NCBI GenBank assembly: GCA_934635225.1
Contig: CAKTYZ010000014.1
Coordinates: 43,080 to 107,079 of the forward strand
Source: an uncultured Kiritimatiellota bacterium
GTDB lineage: Bacteria > Verrucomicrobiota > Kiritimatiellia > RFP12 > UBA1067
Length of the DNA stretch: 64,000 bases
Direction of reading: 5' to 3'
The notes below the pieces were generated by a model. The model was not told where the DNA came from, searched no databases, and saw nothing but the letters and a program-made list of their open reading frames with translations. A program made the position numbers and the translations under genes. Position 1 is the stretch's first letter, and every line of letters starts with the position of its first letter. Below are positions 33,876 to 43,574 of this stretch, one piece after another.

Positions 33876-36800
33876 ATGATGAATGCTCAAACGGTCTGTC
33901 TCGGTCGCCGTGTCATCGTCGGCCTTGCATTGTCGGTTGCGGCAACTGTCTCTGCCGCGCCGACGGAATATGTCTGGACGGGCGCGAAGGACGCCTATTG
34001 GACAAATGCCGCGAACTGGACGGTGGACGACGCCGTCGCGACGGATGTGCCGGGCGTGCGGTTCCTGACGAAGGGGCCGGACTGGAAGACCTTCACGAAC
34101 CTGAACGCGACCGCGTCGTTCGGCGCGGTTGTCGACGGTGCGCCGACGACGATCAACCTTGACGGGCTTTTCTTCGTCTCGAACCTCGTCGTGAGGGCGG
34201 GTGCGCCGAAGTACACGTTCGGCGCGAATCTGCCCGGCGCGGATAAGCAGTTCCTCGGCATTGCGCACGAGGGCGGGCGCTTCACGGTCAAGACGGGCGC
34301 GGCCGCGCCGACGGTGACGGGCGTCTACGGGCTTCTCTACTATCCGGGAATGCCGGAGTTGGAGGCTGACACGTACGGGACGCCCAACGAGGCGCGGTTC
34401 GTCAACGAGTCGGACGAGGAGCTTGTCCTTTCCAATTTTGGCTACAAGAGTCCGAACGCGTCGAGCGTCAACATGTGGTGCCGTTCCTTTGGCTTCGGCG
34501 GCACGGGCAAAGTCAAGATCGACTCGTGGTCGCAATCGCAGAGCTGCGTGGGGCTGAACCTCTATCCGGAGGGAGACCAGCGCCTTTGCCTCGTCGGAAC
34601 GACGGCAGCCCCCACGATCAACCAGCTCGTGCGCCGCATCCAGGTCGGCGGCGGGCGCAAGGCGACGGTCGAAGTCCTCGAAAAGATGTTGGAATTGGGG
34701 CAGGGCTTAAAAGTGAAGTCGGAGAATAAGCCGTCGGGCGAAAATATACCCGTGATCAGTGTGCGGGATTCGGGGACGCGCCTCACGTTCACGGGCGCAG
34801 GCATCGTGGGCCTTCGTGGGCAGTCAAAGTCGCGGCCGAATGTTGATGGTCCAGGCTATATCCTTGCCGGTGCCAATATCGACGAGGGCGCTGAACTGGT
34901 GTTCGACTGCCTGGTCGATGGACTTTCAGGCACGAAGACCTATCCCAACAGGAAGGATCAGGACGGCTTCTACTTCCATCGCGGCGCAGGGACGCTCTCG
35001 TTCACGTGCGTGACGAATGCGTTTTCGGGCGGCATCGACCTGCTCAGCGTCGAAGAGGAGAACGCGACGCTCGCTTTCACCGACCCGGCGCAACTGGGTC
35101 CGGGCGCCATCCGCATCGGCAATGCGGGACGGTTGCTCTACACGGGAACGGAAGCGCTTGAATTCGTCAAAGATCTCGCAATCACCAACAAATCGGTTGA
35201 GCTGGACTTCGTTAAGACCACGTCGGTCGCGCCGTCGGCGACGGTCGAGCAGGGCGGCGCGGGCGCGCTGACGGTGATGAGCCCCGTGGACGTCTCGGGT
35301 ACGGACGGCACGGCCGTCCTGACGCTCGCGAACAGCACGGCTTCGGCGGCGACGTGGGCGGGCGTCCTCAAGGATGCGGCGGACAGCTCGACGCTCGCGC
35401 TCGCGAAGACCGGATCCGGCGCGTGGACGCTGACGGCGAAGAACACCTTTACGGGCGGCACGACCGTCTCGGCCGGCACGCTTGCCCTTGCGGCGGAGGC
35501 GGGCCTCGCCTCTCCGGTGACGATCAAGGGCGGCGCGACGTTTGCCCCCGCCAAGGGCGCGGACCTCACCTCGCCCGTGACGATCGAGGACGGCGGAACG
35601 CTCTTGATCGACGAATCTCAGACGCTGCCGTTTGCGGTCAAGGCGGCGTCCGGAATGGCCAAGCTTGAGCTTGCGCCTGGAATCCGCGTTGAGCTTCCGG
35701 TCTCTTCAGGCGCAGAAACGGGCGCAAAGCTCGTGGTCTGCCTTGGAGAAGGCGCCCGCGTCAAGATGGCAGACGGCTTGACTCCGGATTGGCTGGGCCT
35801 TGCGTCGTCGCGCGGCCTGTTTGTGCCGATGACAACGGATCACGAGGGTTGGCTCATGTCTGCGGAGACCGAATGGCGGGGTGAGGACGGCGCGTCCTGG
35901 ACGAAGGCCGCGAACTGGACGGCGGACGTGCCGACGACAAAGCGCGTCGGCTTCGTGAACCTCGTCGGGCAGACGGTCGAAGTGCCGGCAGACGCGACGG
36001 CGACCCCAGTCGGCACGGTGGAGCTTGAGGCGGGCACGGTGTCCGTGAAGGGAACGCTCCCGATTGCGATTCCGGAGAGCCACGAGCGCTTTGTCGTCGG
36101 CTCGCAGGGTGCGCTTCAGATTGACGGCGGCACGGTGACGGCCGCACACGCGAAGGGTGCGGACGACTACGCCCTTCATCTGGACGGCGGCACGCTTGCG
36201 CTCGCGGGCGCGGCCACGCTCGACCTCACGGGCTCGAAGGGCCTTCTCGGCACGGGCTCGGTCACGGTCGATACGGCGGATGGCGCCGCGATTCAGGTCA
36301 TGAAGGCCGACAAGCAAGAGGCCGTCTTCTCGACGGGCGACAGCGAGGGAACGCTGGAGATGACGGTCGGCCGCAAGCCGTTTAAGAGCCAAGCGACGGG
36401 CTACGTCTCGTTCGGCGACAGCCAGAAGGGTACGTTCCGGCTGACGGTCGAGGACAAGGGAACGGGGAATCCGGGCGACTCGCTCTTCTTTCCCGCCAAT
36501 CTGCATCCGCGCGGCGTGTATGCAGGCCGGCAGTCGGGTCGGACGGAGATCGTGTTGCAGAGCGGTTCGCTCCAGGGTGGCAACCAGGGCGTGACCGTCG
36601 CGACGGCGACAGCCGCCGACGCGGCGGTGACGGGGCGCGTCGTGGTCGCAGGCGGTCGCGTCTACGCCTCTTCGGGGTATGTGGGCTCTTCCTGGTCGGG
36701 CATCGGCTTCGGCGTCTCGAGCCAGGCGACTGATCCGGCGGCGGTGCGCGGCGAACTGCTGCTGGAGGCCGGAGAGGTCTCTGTCGTTGGAAAGTCTCCG

Positions 36801-37496
36801 TTGGGCTTCGGCATTGGCGGGGCGTCGGGCTTCGGTCTGCAGACGGGCGGCAGCCTGTCTGTGAAGGCAAGCGAGGCCACCGCCGTCCTCGGCTACGGTT
36901 CGGGCACGGGTGAATACATCCTCTCGAACGGCACGTTCGCCGTGAACCGTCCGCTCTATGTTGGCGGCTGCCTGAGCGCAGACCTGTTGCGGCAGTACGG
37001 CTTTTCCGTCAATGCGGCGCACGCCCCCGGCCGCCGCGCGGCGACGGGCCGCCTCTTTGCGCGCGGCGGCACGCTGGCGGCGACAAACGAGCTGGGCATC
37101 GTCGTCGGCGCGGACGGACGCGGACGTCTGGAGATCGGGCCTTCCGGCAACGTGACGACGACGACGCTCGTCCTTTCCAACAAGGTCGAGGGCGTGCTCG
37201 CCTTCGAGCTTGGCGCGCGCAAGGCGGGAACGCTCAAGGCGGACAAGCTCGTGATTGCGCCGGGCGCGAAGCTGGAGATCGACGCGACGGCGTTCGAGGC
37301 GGCAAAGCGTTCCATCGTCCGTCTGGCAACGTGCACGTCGATTGAGGGCTCCTTTGCGGCGAAAGACGTCTCCATCAAGATTCCCGAGGGACAGGAAAGC
37401 CTCTTCAAGAGCGCGGCGATCCTTACGGAATGGAATGGGGAGAGCGGCCTGTGGTTCAGGCTGCCGTCTCGGGGGTTCATGCTTCTCGTGCGCTAA
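33876..37496 (+). CDS. Large secreted beta-strand-repeat (autotransporter-associated repeat) surface protein
   Basis: 1206 residues with signal peptide (cleaved near VSAAP). The mature start (YVWTGAKDAYWTNAANWTVDD) is the module that opens many such proteins. Beta-helix-forming glycine-rich repeats follow, including the autotransporter-associated strand repeat (LALAKTGSGAWTLTAKNTFTGGTTVSAGTLAL). No beta-barrel translocator is present. The C-terminus is short, GFMLLVR, matching the end of the second surface protein at 55122. It probably acts as a cell-surface or matrix protein. The strong ribosome site and own promoter suggest abundance. Confidence 0.82.
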   Translation: MMNAQTVCLGRRVIVGLALSVAATVSAAPTEYVWTGAKDAYWTNAANWTVDDAVATDVPGVRFLTKGPDWKTFTNLNATASFGAVVDGAPTTINLDGLFFVSNLVVRAGAPKYTFGANLPGADKQFLGIAHEGGRFTVKTGAAAPTVTGVYGLLYYPGMPELEADTYGTPNEARFVNESDEELVLSNFGYKSPNASSVNMWCRSFGFGGTGKVKIDSWSQSQSCVGLNLYPEGDQRLCLVGTTAAPTINQLVRRIQVGGGRKATVEVLEKMLELGQGLKVKSENKPSGENIPVISVRDSGTRLTFTGAGIVGLRGQSKSRPNVDGPGYILAGANIDEGAELVFDCLVDGLSGTKTYPNRKDQDGFYFHRGAGTLSFTCVTNAFSGGIDLLSVEEENATLAFTDPAQLGPGAIRIGNAGRLLYTGTEALEFVKDLAITNKSVELDFVKTTSVAPSATVEQGGAGALTVMSPVDVSGTDGTAVLTLANSTASAATWAGVLKDAADSSTLALAKTGSGAWTLTAKNTFTGGTTVSAGTLALAAEAGLASPVTIKGGATFAPAKGADLTSPVTIEDGGTLLIDESQTLPFAVKAASGMAKLELAPGIRVELPVSSGAETGAKLVVCLGEGARVKMADGLTPDWLGLASSRGLFVPMTTDHEGWLMSAETEWRGEDGASWTKAANWTADVPTTKRVGFVNLVGQTVEVPADATATPVGTVELEAGTVSVKGTLPIAIPESHERFVVGSQGALQIDGGTVTAAHAKGADDYALHLDGGTLALAGAATLDLTGSKGLLGTGSVTVDTADGAAIQVMKADKQEAVFSTGDSEGTLEMTVGRKPFKSQATGYVSFGDSQKGTFRLTVEDKGTGNPGDSLFFPANLHPRGVYAGRQSGRTEIVLQSGSLQGGNQGVTVATATAADAAVTGRVVVAGGRVYASSGYVGSSWSGIGFGVSSQATDPAAVRGELLLEAGEVSVVGKSPLGFGIGGASGFGLQTGGSLSVKASEATAVLGYGSGTGEYILSNGTFAVNRPLYVGGCLSADLLRQYGFSVNAAHAPGRRAATGRLFARGGTLAATNELGIVVGADGRGRLEIGPSGNVTTTTLVLSNKVEGVLAFELGARKAGTLKADKLVIAPGAKLEIDATAFEAAKRSIVRLATCTSIEGSFAAKDVSIKIPEGQESLFKSAAILTEWNGESGLWFRLPSRGFMLLVR

Positions 37497-37514
37497 GCGT
37501 CTTGTCTGCTCGCC

Positions 37515-40151
37515 GTGAAGAACTGCCTTCTGATCACCTGTTGGGCCGTTTCCTTCGCGGCGGCATCCTTTGCGGCCGACACGGTCGTGCCCGTCCTTTC
37601 GTTTGACGCGGCGGACGTCTGCAAGGGTGCGGGCTTCTCCACGTGGGGCGGCGAGAAGAGGGGGCGCGCGGCGTTCGACGCCGAAACGGGCGGGCTGCGG
37701 CTCGCGTGGACCAACTCCGTGGGCGGATTCGCTCTTGGGGAGGCCTTGAACGCGAGCTTCTCCAATGCGGTCGCCCAAAGTGCCGGATTCCTGACATATG
37801 TGCAGCTGACGCTCTCGGCGCGCACGCTGGGGTGTCTGCCGTTGATGCGCAGCAAGACGCCCCTTGGGTATTACAGCAATGTCATTGGACTGAACGCGGA
37901 TGGTCGCGTCCATGTCGTGTGCGTGCGACCGGGCGGCTTTGCACGAGCCAGTGGCCCGTTTGACCCGAAGGCCATGCGCACCTTTGACATTGGCGTTCCC
38001 GGAGGCAGCGGCGACGTCACGCTGAAGGCCGTCGCGCTCGTCCTCAGCGATGCGCGGCGTCCCACGCCCGAACCCGAGGTCGGCGTGGACGACTTCCGGC
38101 TCTTCCCCGAGCCGCGCGTCTTCCGTCCCGGCGCGGCGACCTTCCCTCTCGACGGCTTTGCCGCGCCGCAGGGTTTCGGATCGGGGGCTGATCGGGCCGT
38201 GCAGTGGTTCGCCGCGCATGCGGCGCGCTTTTGGGGGGCTCCCTTTGCGGCGACGAACGGGTTGCCGATCGTCTTTGCGCGTGCGGACACGCCGGAGGGC
38301 CAGGCCGTGCGCACGCGTCTCGGGCTCGTGCGCAACTTCGACCGCGTGCGGGCCGACGGCTACGCTTTTGCCGTGCGCGCGAACGGCGTTGACCTCATCG
38401 CGGCGGATGAGATGGGGCTGATGAACGGCGCACGCGCGCTGATGGACACGATTCATCTCGCGACAGGGGATGTCGGCCCGGCGAAAGTGCGCGCCGTTGC
38501 GGTCGTTGACTGGCCGCGCCTCGAAAATCGCCTGTTCTACCTGCAGCTGCCGGCGGCGTCAGACGATGGCGAGGTCGTTACGCCGGCCGTCCTCGATTCG
38601 CTTTTCGAGCGTTTCGTCTATCCCGCGCGCCTGAATCTCGTCGCGCTGGATCCCGTCGGGCGCTACCGCTTTGCCTGCGATCCCGAATCGGGCTTCCGGC
38701 CCGGCTCTTGGCAGCCCGCCGACCTGACGAACATGGTTGACCGTCTGAATGGCGTGGGGGTGAAGGCCGTTCCTTTCGTGATGTCGCCCGGCCACCAGTG
38801 GAACGGCCTCCTGCATGGCTGTCGCCACATGGACTTGAGCGAGAACGGCGACCACCAGTCCCTGTGCGTTCGGAATCCGAAGACTTACGAGATGCTTTTC
38901 GCCCGCATGGCCGAAGTGGAGAGCATCTGCTCGCACAATCCCGGCGGAAAGTCCGGCTACTTCTACACGGGCGGGGACGAGGTGCGTTGGCGCGACAAGG
39001 ACAAGGACGGGCGGGAATGTCCGCGTTGCAAGGGGATTCCGCGCAATGAGCTTCTGCTGGGCCACGTCACGCGCGTCAACGACTGGTGTCGCGCGCGCGG
39101 CTATGCGATGCTGACGTGTTCCGACATGTATGCGTCGCAGCACAATGGCTATAACGACATCAAGGGCGCACGGGTCGCGAAGCGGTTGCCCAAGTCCGTC
39201 CAGCTCGTCCACTGGTCGGCGCTTGACTGGGACGAGCTGCCGTTCTGGCGGGCGTGCGGCATGAAGAGCTGGCGCATCATGACGGCGTACAACGATGACC
39301 CGGTCGGTCAGACGGGGCTTGTCGGGAACGGCATCGCGATGTACGTGGACCGGTGGTGGCTCTCGAACGCGCGCGGGCTGGCGAGCGAAGGCTATTCGCC
39401 GGTTGCGATTGCGCTGGCGGGCGCGGACGGTTGGGGAAAGCCGCCCGCCTATCCGCAAAGCGCAAGCGACCGTCTGGACACATGGGGCAACTACCTCATG
39501 CGACGGTGGAGCCGTCAGCCGATACCCCAGGGAAGCGCACGTCTCACCCCTGTCGATTTCATCTGGAAGGCCAATGCGACGGCGCCCTCGACGCATGACG
39601 CCTCGCGCACGTCGGCGGGCGGCGTGCCCGTCTCGCTCGTGCGGGACGGCGAGGCGGGCGTGCGCGTTCTGGAGGCTGACGACGCGGAGCATGCGCTTCC
39701 GCTTGGCCGGCGTGCCAGTTCGCTCGTCTTCTGGCAGACGGCCGAACTCGCGTCGGCAGACAAGACGACGTTCAACGACCGCACGTTCAACAAGAACAAG
39801 CTTTTCGGCCTGCCCGTCGCCACATGGCGCGTTGCGTACGACGACGGCTCTTGCCACGACCTTGTCGTGCGCTATGGCTGGAACGTCGGGGATGTCAACC
39901 CGCGCGCCAACGGGTCCAGCCGATGTTCGTATGGGCGCTGCATTGGCGATGCGCGCTACGCCTGGCCGGATTCCCGGGAACGCACGGTCTACGCGCACGA
40001 GTGGGTGAATCCGCATCCCGAGAAGGAGATCGTCTCGCTCACGCTGGCGGCTCAGCCGACGGTCATCCGCTATGAGCTCTGGGCCTTGACCGCACGGGCC
40101 TGTGCGGACGATATCCGTCCGAAAACTGACTTGGCAGGGAGGTCTGACTGA
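37515..40151 (+). CDS. Secreted GH20-like beta-N-acetylhexosaminidase
   Basis: 878 residues, GTG start with a signal peptide (KNCLLITCWAVSFAAASFAA). Before the barrel is the GH20b-type domain (YAFAVRANGVDLIAADEMGLMNGARALMDTI). The barrel carries the GH20 catalytic pair as TGGDEV (Asp488-Glu489), with HQSLCVRNP and VQLVHWSALDWDELP later. An N-terminal ~200-residue beta-sandwich-like region precedes and may bind carbohydrate. The overall match is looser than classical GH20, so substrate is uncertain. It starts 18 bases after the surface-protein stop and overlaps the next gene by one base. Confidence 0.75.
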   Translation: MKNCLLITCWAVSFAAASFAADTVVPVLSFDAADVCKGAGFSTWGGEKRGRAAFDAETGGLRLAWTNSVGGFALGEALNASFSNAVAQSAGFLTYVQLTLSARTLGCLPLMRSKTPLGYYSNVIGLNADGRVHVVCVRPGGFARASGPFDPKAMRTFDIGVPGGSGDVTLKAVALVLSDARRPTPEPEVGVDDFRLFPEPRVFRPGAATFPLDGFAAPQGFGSGADRAVQWFAAHAARFWGAPFAATNGLPIVFARADTPEGQAVRTRLGLVRNFDRVRADGYAFAVRANGVDLIAADEMGLMNGARALMDTIHLATGDVGPAKVRAVAVVDWPRLENRLFYLQLPAASDDGEVVTPAVLDSLFERFVYPARLNLVALDPVGRYRFACDPESGFRPGSWQPADLTNMVDRLNGVGVKAVPFVMSPGHQWNGLLHGCRHMDLSENGDHQSLCVRNPKTYEMLFARMAEVESICSHNPGGKSGYFYTGGDEVRWRDKDKDGRECPRCKGIPRNELLLGHVTRVNDWCRARGYAMLTCSDMYASQHNGYNDIKGARVAKRLPKSVQLVHWSALDWDELPFWRACGMKSWRIMTAYNDDPVGQTGLVGNGIAMYVDRWWLSNARGLASEGYSPVAIALAGADGWGKPPAYPQSASDRLDTWGNYLMRRWSRQPIPQGSARLTPVDFIWKANATAPSTHDASRTSAGGVPVSLVRDGEAGVRVLEADDAEHALPLGRRASSLVFWQTAELASADKTTFNDRTFNKNKLFGLPVATWRVAYDDGSCHDLVVRYGWNVGDVNPRANGSSRCSYGRCIGDARYAWPDSRERTVYAHEWVNPHPEKEIVSLTLAAQPTVIRYELWALTARACADDIRPKTDLAGRSD

Positions 40152-41227
40152 TGATGTTGCGCGAAACGAGGCGGGGTTGCCTGTTCCTGTTGCTGTCGTG
40201 CGTTGCCGTTGCCGCAGACGGTGTTCTCGCGGCAGATGATGTCGGCCGCTGCGACCCCGTGCCGGTGAAGAAGGCGGTCAGGGTCGTTCGCCGCGAGATC
40301 AAGGTCGCCATTGTCGGCGCCGATCGCCCCGTCGGCCCAAAGGACATTCGCGACGCGACGCCCGAGGGCTGCTTCGCCTACTGGAAGCGGTGGATGGACC
40401 GCGAAATCGCCAACAAGCCCGACCTCGTCGTCCTGCCGGAAGGATGCGTCTCGTATCGCGGCTACGGGCCGGACAAGAAGCGGACCGTTGTGCGGAAATT
40501 CGGCGACCGTTTGCTGAAGATGTTCCAGTCGTATGCGCGCGAACACGCCTGTTACCTTTCTTTCAACGCCTATCGCGAACGGACTGACGGGCGGTTCGGC
40601 AACACGTCCTTCTTCATTGACCGGGAAGGCGACGTCATCGGGGTGTACGACAAGGTCTACCCGACGCCGTTGGAGATCGAGTGGAAGGAGTTCCCCATCG
40701 TCCCAGGAGAAGGGCCGGTCGTCGTCGATACGGACTTCGGGCGCGTCGGTTTCGCAATCTGCTTCGATCTCAACTTCCGCGATCTCATCGAGGCGTATGC
40801 CCGTGAGAAGCCGGATGTCATCTGCTTCCAGAGCGCTTACGACGGTGACTTCTGGCGTCGGGTGTGGAGCTACACGTGCCGGTCTTACCTGATCGGCTGC
40901 ACGGTTGGCCCACTCGCGAAGGAAATCGACGGCCCTTCGGGCGAGGTGCTGATGCACAGCCACAACTACTTCTTTACCTCGACGACGAAGATCAACACCA
41001 ACTGCCGCGTCATCCACCTCGACGACAACTGGGGTGGCATTCAGAAGGCCATCGACAAGTACGGCGACCGTTTCGAGATGCGCAATCCCGGTGCCGTCGG
41101 CGTCGTCACGGTCCTCTCGAACGATCCGATGAAGCCCATCGACGAGATCATCGGGGAGTTCGGCCTTGTGCCGTGGGATGACTACTACGCGCGGAGCGTC
41201 CGCCTTCGCGGCGGCACGGTGAGGTGA
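40151..41227 (+). CDS. Exported carbon-nitrogen hydrolase (nitrilase superfamily)
   Basis: 358 residues. A signal peptide (GCLFLLLSCVAVAADG) makes it periplasmic or secreted, unusual for this mostly cytoplasmic superfamily. The Glu-Lys-Cys triad is complete: Glu97 in VLPEG, Lys168 in VYDKVYP, Cys204 in AICFDLNF. It shares one base with the GH20-like gene (TGATG). Being coupled to a hexosaminidase-like enzyme suggests it may act on amide or N-acyl groups of glycan or peptide products; this is inference. Confidence 0.85.
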   Translation: MMLRETRRGCLFLLLSCVAVAADGVLAADDVGRCDPVPVKKAVRVVRREIKVAIVGADRPVGPKDIRDATPEGCFAYWKRWMDREIANKPDLVVLPEGCVSYRGYGPDKKRTVVRKFGDRLLKMFQSYAREHACYLSFNAYRERTDGRFGNTSFFIDREGDVIGVYDKVYPTPLEIEWKEFPIVPGEGPVVVDTDFGRVGFAICFDLNFRDLIEAYAREKPDVICFQSAYDGDFWRRVWSYTCRSYLIGCTVGPLAKEIDGPSGEVLMHSHNYFFTSTTKINTNCRVIHLDDNWGGIQKAIDKYGDRFEMRNPGAVGVVTVLSNDPMKPIDEIIGEFGLVPWDDYYARSVRLRGGTVR

Positions 41228-41293
41228 ATGCGGCCTTTGCGTCTGGTTGTCGGAAACATCGGCAAGCCATGCGATGACGGCGATTTCCGCACG

Positions 41294-41309
41294 CCTGAAA
41301 AAGTTCAGG
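41294..41309 (+). other. Small perfect hairpin downstream of nitrilase-family gene
   Basis: CCTGAA and TTCAGG flank AAAG, followed by GGGCCCCC but no T-run. It might contribute to transcript-end stability after the preceding operon. The rest of the 235-base gap up to the fucosidase holds one promoter candidate and nothing else obvious. Confidence 0.35.
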
Positions 41310-41316
41310 GGCCCCC

Positions 41317-41345
41317 TTGTGCAATGGTGCGGAAAATGATAGACT
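41317..41345 (+). promoter_or_regulatory. Candidate promoter of GH29 fucosidase
   Basis: -35 TTGTGC (41317-41322), 17-base spacer, -10 TAGACT (41340-41345) preceded by TGA. It sits 117 bases before the fucosidase ATG. Confidence 0.4.
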
Positions 41346-41462
41346 TTCGGTGCGTGATTCCTCGGCGGCGGAGTGGCTTCGGCGGGTGTCAGCAAGCCAC
41401 GCGGCTTGCCTCGTCAACCTCGCGAAAGAGGGGTCTTGCAGTTCCTCAATAAGGAAAACTTG

Positions 41463-42878
41463 ATGATGATTAAGACCTTGATTCTGACGGCGGTGATGTC
41501 CGCGACCCTGCTTTCGGCTTCGGCCTTTGACGCGCTCAAAGACCGTCCGACGCCTCCGAAGAGCATCTTCGGCGAGACGCAGGCCCAACGCGACGCCCGC
41601 CGCGCGTGGTGGACGCACGACCGCTTCGGCATGTTCATCCACTTCGGGCTTTACTCTGCGCTTGCGCGTCATGAATGGGTGCAGTCATACGAACGCATTG
41701 CGCCGGATGCCTACGAAAAGCGTTATCTGCCGCATTTCGACCCTGACCTCTTCGATGCGCGCGATTGGGCGCGCCGCGCGAAGAAAGCCGGCATGAAGTA
41801 CATGGTCCTCACCGCGAAGCACCACGAGGGCTTCTGCCTCTGGGACACGCAGACGACCGACTTCAAGATCACGAACACCGCCTTCAAGCGCGACCTCGTG
41901 CGCGAGTACGTCGAGGCGGCGCGCGCGGAGGGCCTGCATGTCGGGTTCTATTTCTCGATCAAGGACTGGCACCATCCTGACTACCTGATCGACGCCACGC
42001 ATCCGCTCCGCCCGAAGGCCGGGTTCACCGACGAGTCCTACGAGAAGGCCAACGCAGGCCGCGACTGGAAACGCTACCGTGACTACATGTACGCGCAGGT
42101 GAAGGAGCTCCTTACGAACTACGGCAAGATCGACATCATCTGGTTCGACTACACGGTCAAGGCGAAGTACGGCAAGAACTGGAAGCACTGGGAGTCGGTC
42201 GAGCTTCTGAAGCTCACGCGCAAGCTCCAGCCCGACATCCTCGTCGACAGCCGCCTTGACCTCATGGACACCGAGGACGGCTGGGACTTCGTCACGCCCG
42301 AGCAGTGCCGCGTCACCCAGTGGCCGCAGGTGGACGGGAAGAACGCGCCGTGGGAGACGTGCCAGACGTTCTCCGGCTCGTGGGGCTACTACCGCGACGA
42401 GGAGACGTGGAAGAGCCCGCATCAGCTCATCGAGCTTCTCGTCAACTCCGTCGCCTACGGCGGCAACCTCATCCTCAACGTCGGCCCAACGGCGCGCGGC
42501 GTGTTTGACGCGCGCGCCTGTTCACGCCTCGACGCGATTGGCGAATGGATGCGCTTCAACAGCCGGGCGATCTACGGGTGCACCGCCGCGCCGGCCGCGT
42601 TCAAGACGCCGGTCGATTCGCTGCTTACCTACAACCCCGAGACGAACCGGCTCTATGTCCACCTCGTCAACTACCCGATGGGCGCGCTGCCGTTCGACTT
42701 CGCGGACAAGGTCGAGTACGCGCAGTTCCTGCATGATGGCTCGGAGCTGACGGTCCGCAAGGGCGCGGCGATCCAGCATTCGCAGGGCGGCGATCTCGGC
42801 CGACGCGACTACCTTGTCCTGCCGATGAAGAAGCCGGCCGTCGAGATCCCCGTCGTCGAACTTTGGCTCAGGCGATAA
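41463..42878 (+). CDS. Secreted alpha-L-fucosidase (GH29)
   Basis: 471 residues. The ATG at 41463 follows AAGGA and gives a signal peptide (MMIKTLILTAVMSATLLSASA); the longer open frame is not signal-like. GH29 signatures are the opening WWTHDRFGMFIHFGLYS, YMVLTAKHHEGFCLWDT, and the nucleophile Asp229 in IDIIWFDY. The acid/base residue varies in this family and cannot be assigned. A small C-terminal beta domain follows. It removes terminal fucose from host or plant glycans. The 166-base gap after it contains the ribosomal promoter. Confidence 0.93.
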   Translation: MMIKTLILTAVMSATLLSASAFDALKDRPTPPKSIFGETQAQRDARRAWWTHDRFGMFIHFGLYSALARHEWVQSYERIAPDAYEKRYLPHFDPDLFDARDWARRAKKAGMKYMVLTAKHHEGFCLWDTQTTDFKITNTAFKRDLVREYVEAARAEGLHVGFYFSIKDWHHPDYLIDATHPLRPKAGFTDESYEKANAGRDWKRYRDYMYAQVKELLTNYGKIDIIWFDYTVKAKYGKNWKHWESVELLKLTRKLQPDILVDSRLDLMDTEDGWDFVTPEQCRVTQWPQVDGKNAPWETCQTFSGSWGYYRDEETWKSPHQLIELLVNSVAYGGNLILNVGPTARGVFDARACSRLDAIGEWMRFNSRAIYGCTAAPAAFKTPVDSLLTYNPETNRLYVHLVNYPMGALPFDFADKVEYAQFLHDGSELTVRKGAAIQHSQGGDLGRRDYLVLPMKKPAVEIPVVELWLRR

Positions 42879-42976
42879 GATGCCGCAAAGGCCTGGTTCT
42901 TTAGCCTCTTGGGCCATTTCGATGGCCGGGGACGGCGTCATTCCGACGGCCCTGTTCTCCTCCAGAATTTACCCCC

Positions 42977-43006
42977 TTGCGGGCTAAGCGCACTTTTTGG
43001 TATACT
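42977..43006 (+). promoter_or_regulatory. Promoter of ribosomal alpha operon
   Basis: -35 TTGCGG (42977-42982), 18-base spacer, -10 TATACT (43001-43006) preceded by TGG. It is 38 bases before the rpmJ ATG and has nothing else in the gap after the fucosidase. Confidence 0.65.
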
Positions 43007-43044
43007 ATTTGCCTATTCGACCACTCTAAAGAGTTAAACACAAA

Positions 43045-43158
43045 ATGAAAGTACGTAGTTCCGTTCGTCGCATTTGCGAGAACTGCCGCATCATTCGCCG
43101 CAAGGGCGTGGTGCGCGTGATCTGCACCAACCCGCGCCACAAGCAGTGTCAGGGTTAA
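43045..43158 (+). CDS. rpmJ: 50S ribosomal protein bL36
   Basis: 37 residues: MKVRSSVRRICENC..., with the zinc-binding Cys pair CENC and the later C...HKQC. It is the first gene of the alpha operon and below the length cut of most gene searches. rpsM follows after 18 bases with an AAAGG ribosome site. Confidence 0.96.
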   Translation: MKVRSSVRRICENCRIIRRKGVVRVICTNPRHKQCQG

Positions 43159-43176
43159 GAAAGGTAACAATAAACT

Positions 43177-43557
43177 ATGCCTAGACTGATGGGTGTGGAC
43201 ATTCCGGGGAAGAAGCACATTCGCTTCGCGCTCCGTTATATCCATGGTATTGGGCCGAAGCGCGCCGATGACGTGCTGGCGGCGGTCAAGGTCGATCCGA
43301 TAAAGAAGGCGGATGACATCACGCAGGACGAGATCCATGCGATCACGACGTACATTCAGGATCATTACCGCGTTGAGGGTGACCTTCGCCGTGAGGTCTC
43401 GCAGAACATCCGCCGCCTGATCCAGATCGGGTCCTACCGTGGTCTCCGCCACAAGAAGGGCCTTCCGGTTCGCGGTCAGCGCACGAAGACGAACGCCCGC
43501 ACCCGCAAGGGCGGAAAGCGCGTCTCCATCGCGATGCCGAAGCAGGCCGGTCGCTAA
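43177..43557 (+). CDS. rpsM: 30S ribosomal protein uS13
   Basis: 126 residues, head of the small subunit, contacting P-site tRNA. Typical start MPRLMGVDIPGKKHIRFALRYIHGIG, helix-two-turn-helix GSYRGLRHKKGLPVRGQRTKTNARTRKG, and basic tail. It sits between rpmJ and rpsK in the standard order. Confidence 0.97.
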   Translation: MPRLMGVDIPGKKHIRFALRYIHGIGPKRADDVLAAVKVDPIKKADDITQDEIHAITTYIQDHYRVEGDLRREVSQNIRRLIQIGSYRGLRHKKGLPVRGQRTKTNARTRKGGKRVSIAMPKQAGR

Positions 43558-43574
43558 GAGGGGGGTAATTTAAA

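Noticed and set aside
35706..38456. 916-codon minus-strand frame across the surface protein and GH20-like genes
   Set aside because: Shadow of two well-supported plus-strand genes; composition dominated by Arg/Ala, no domain seen.
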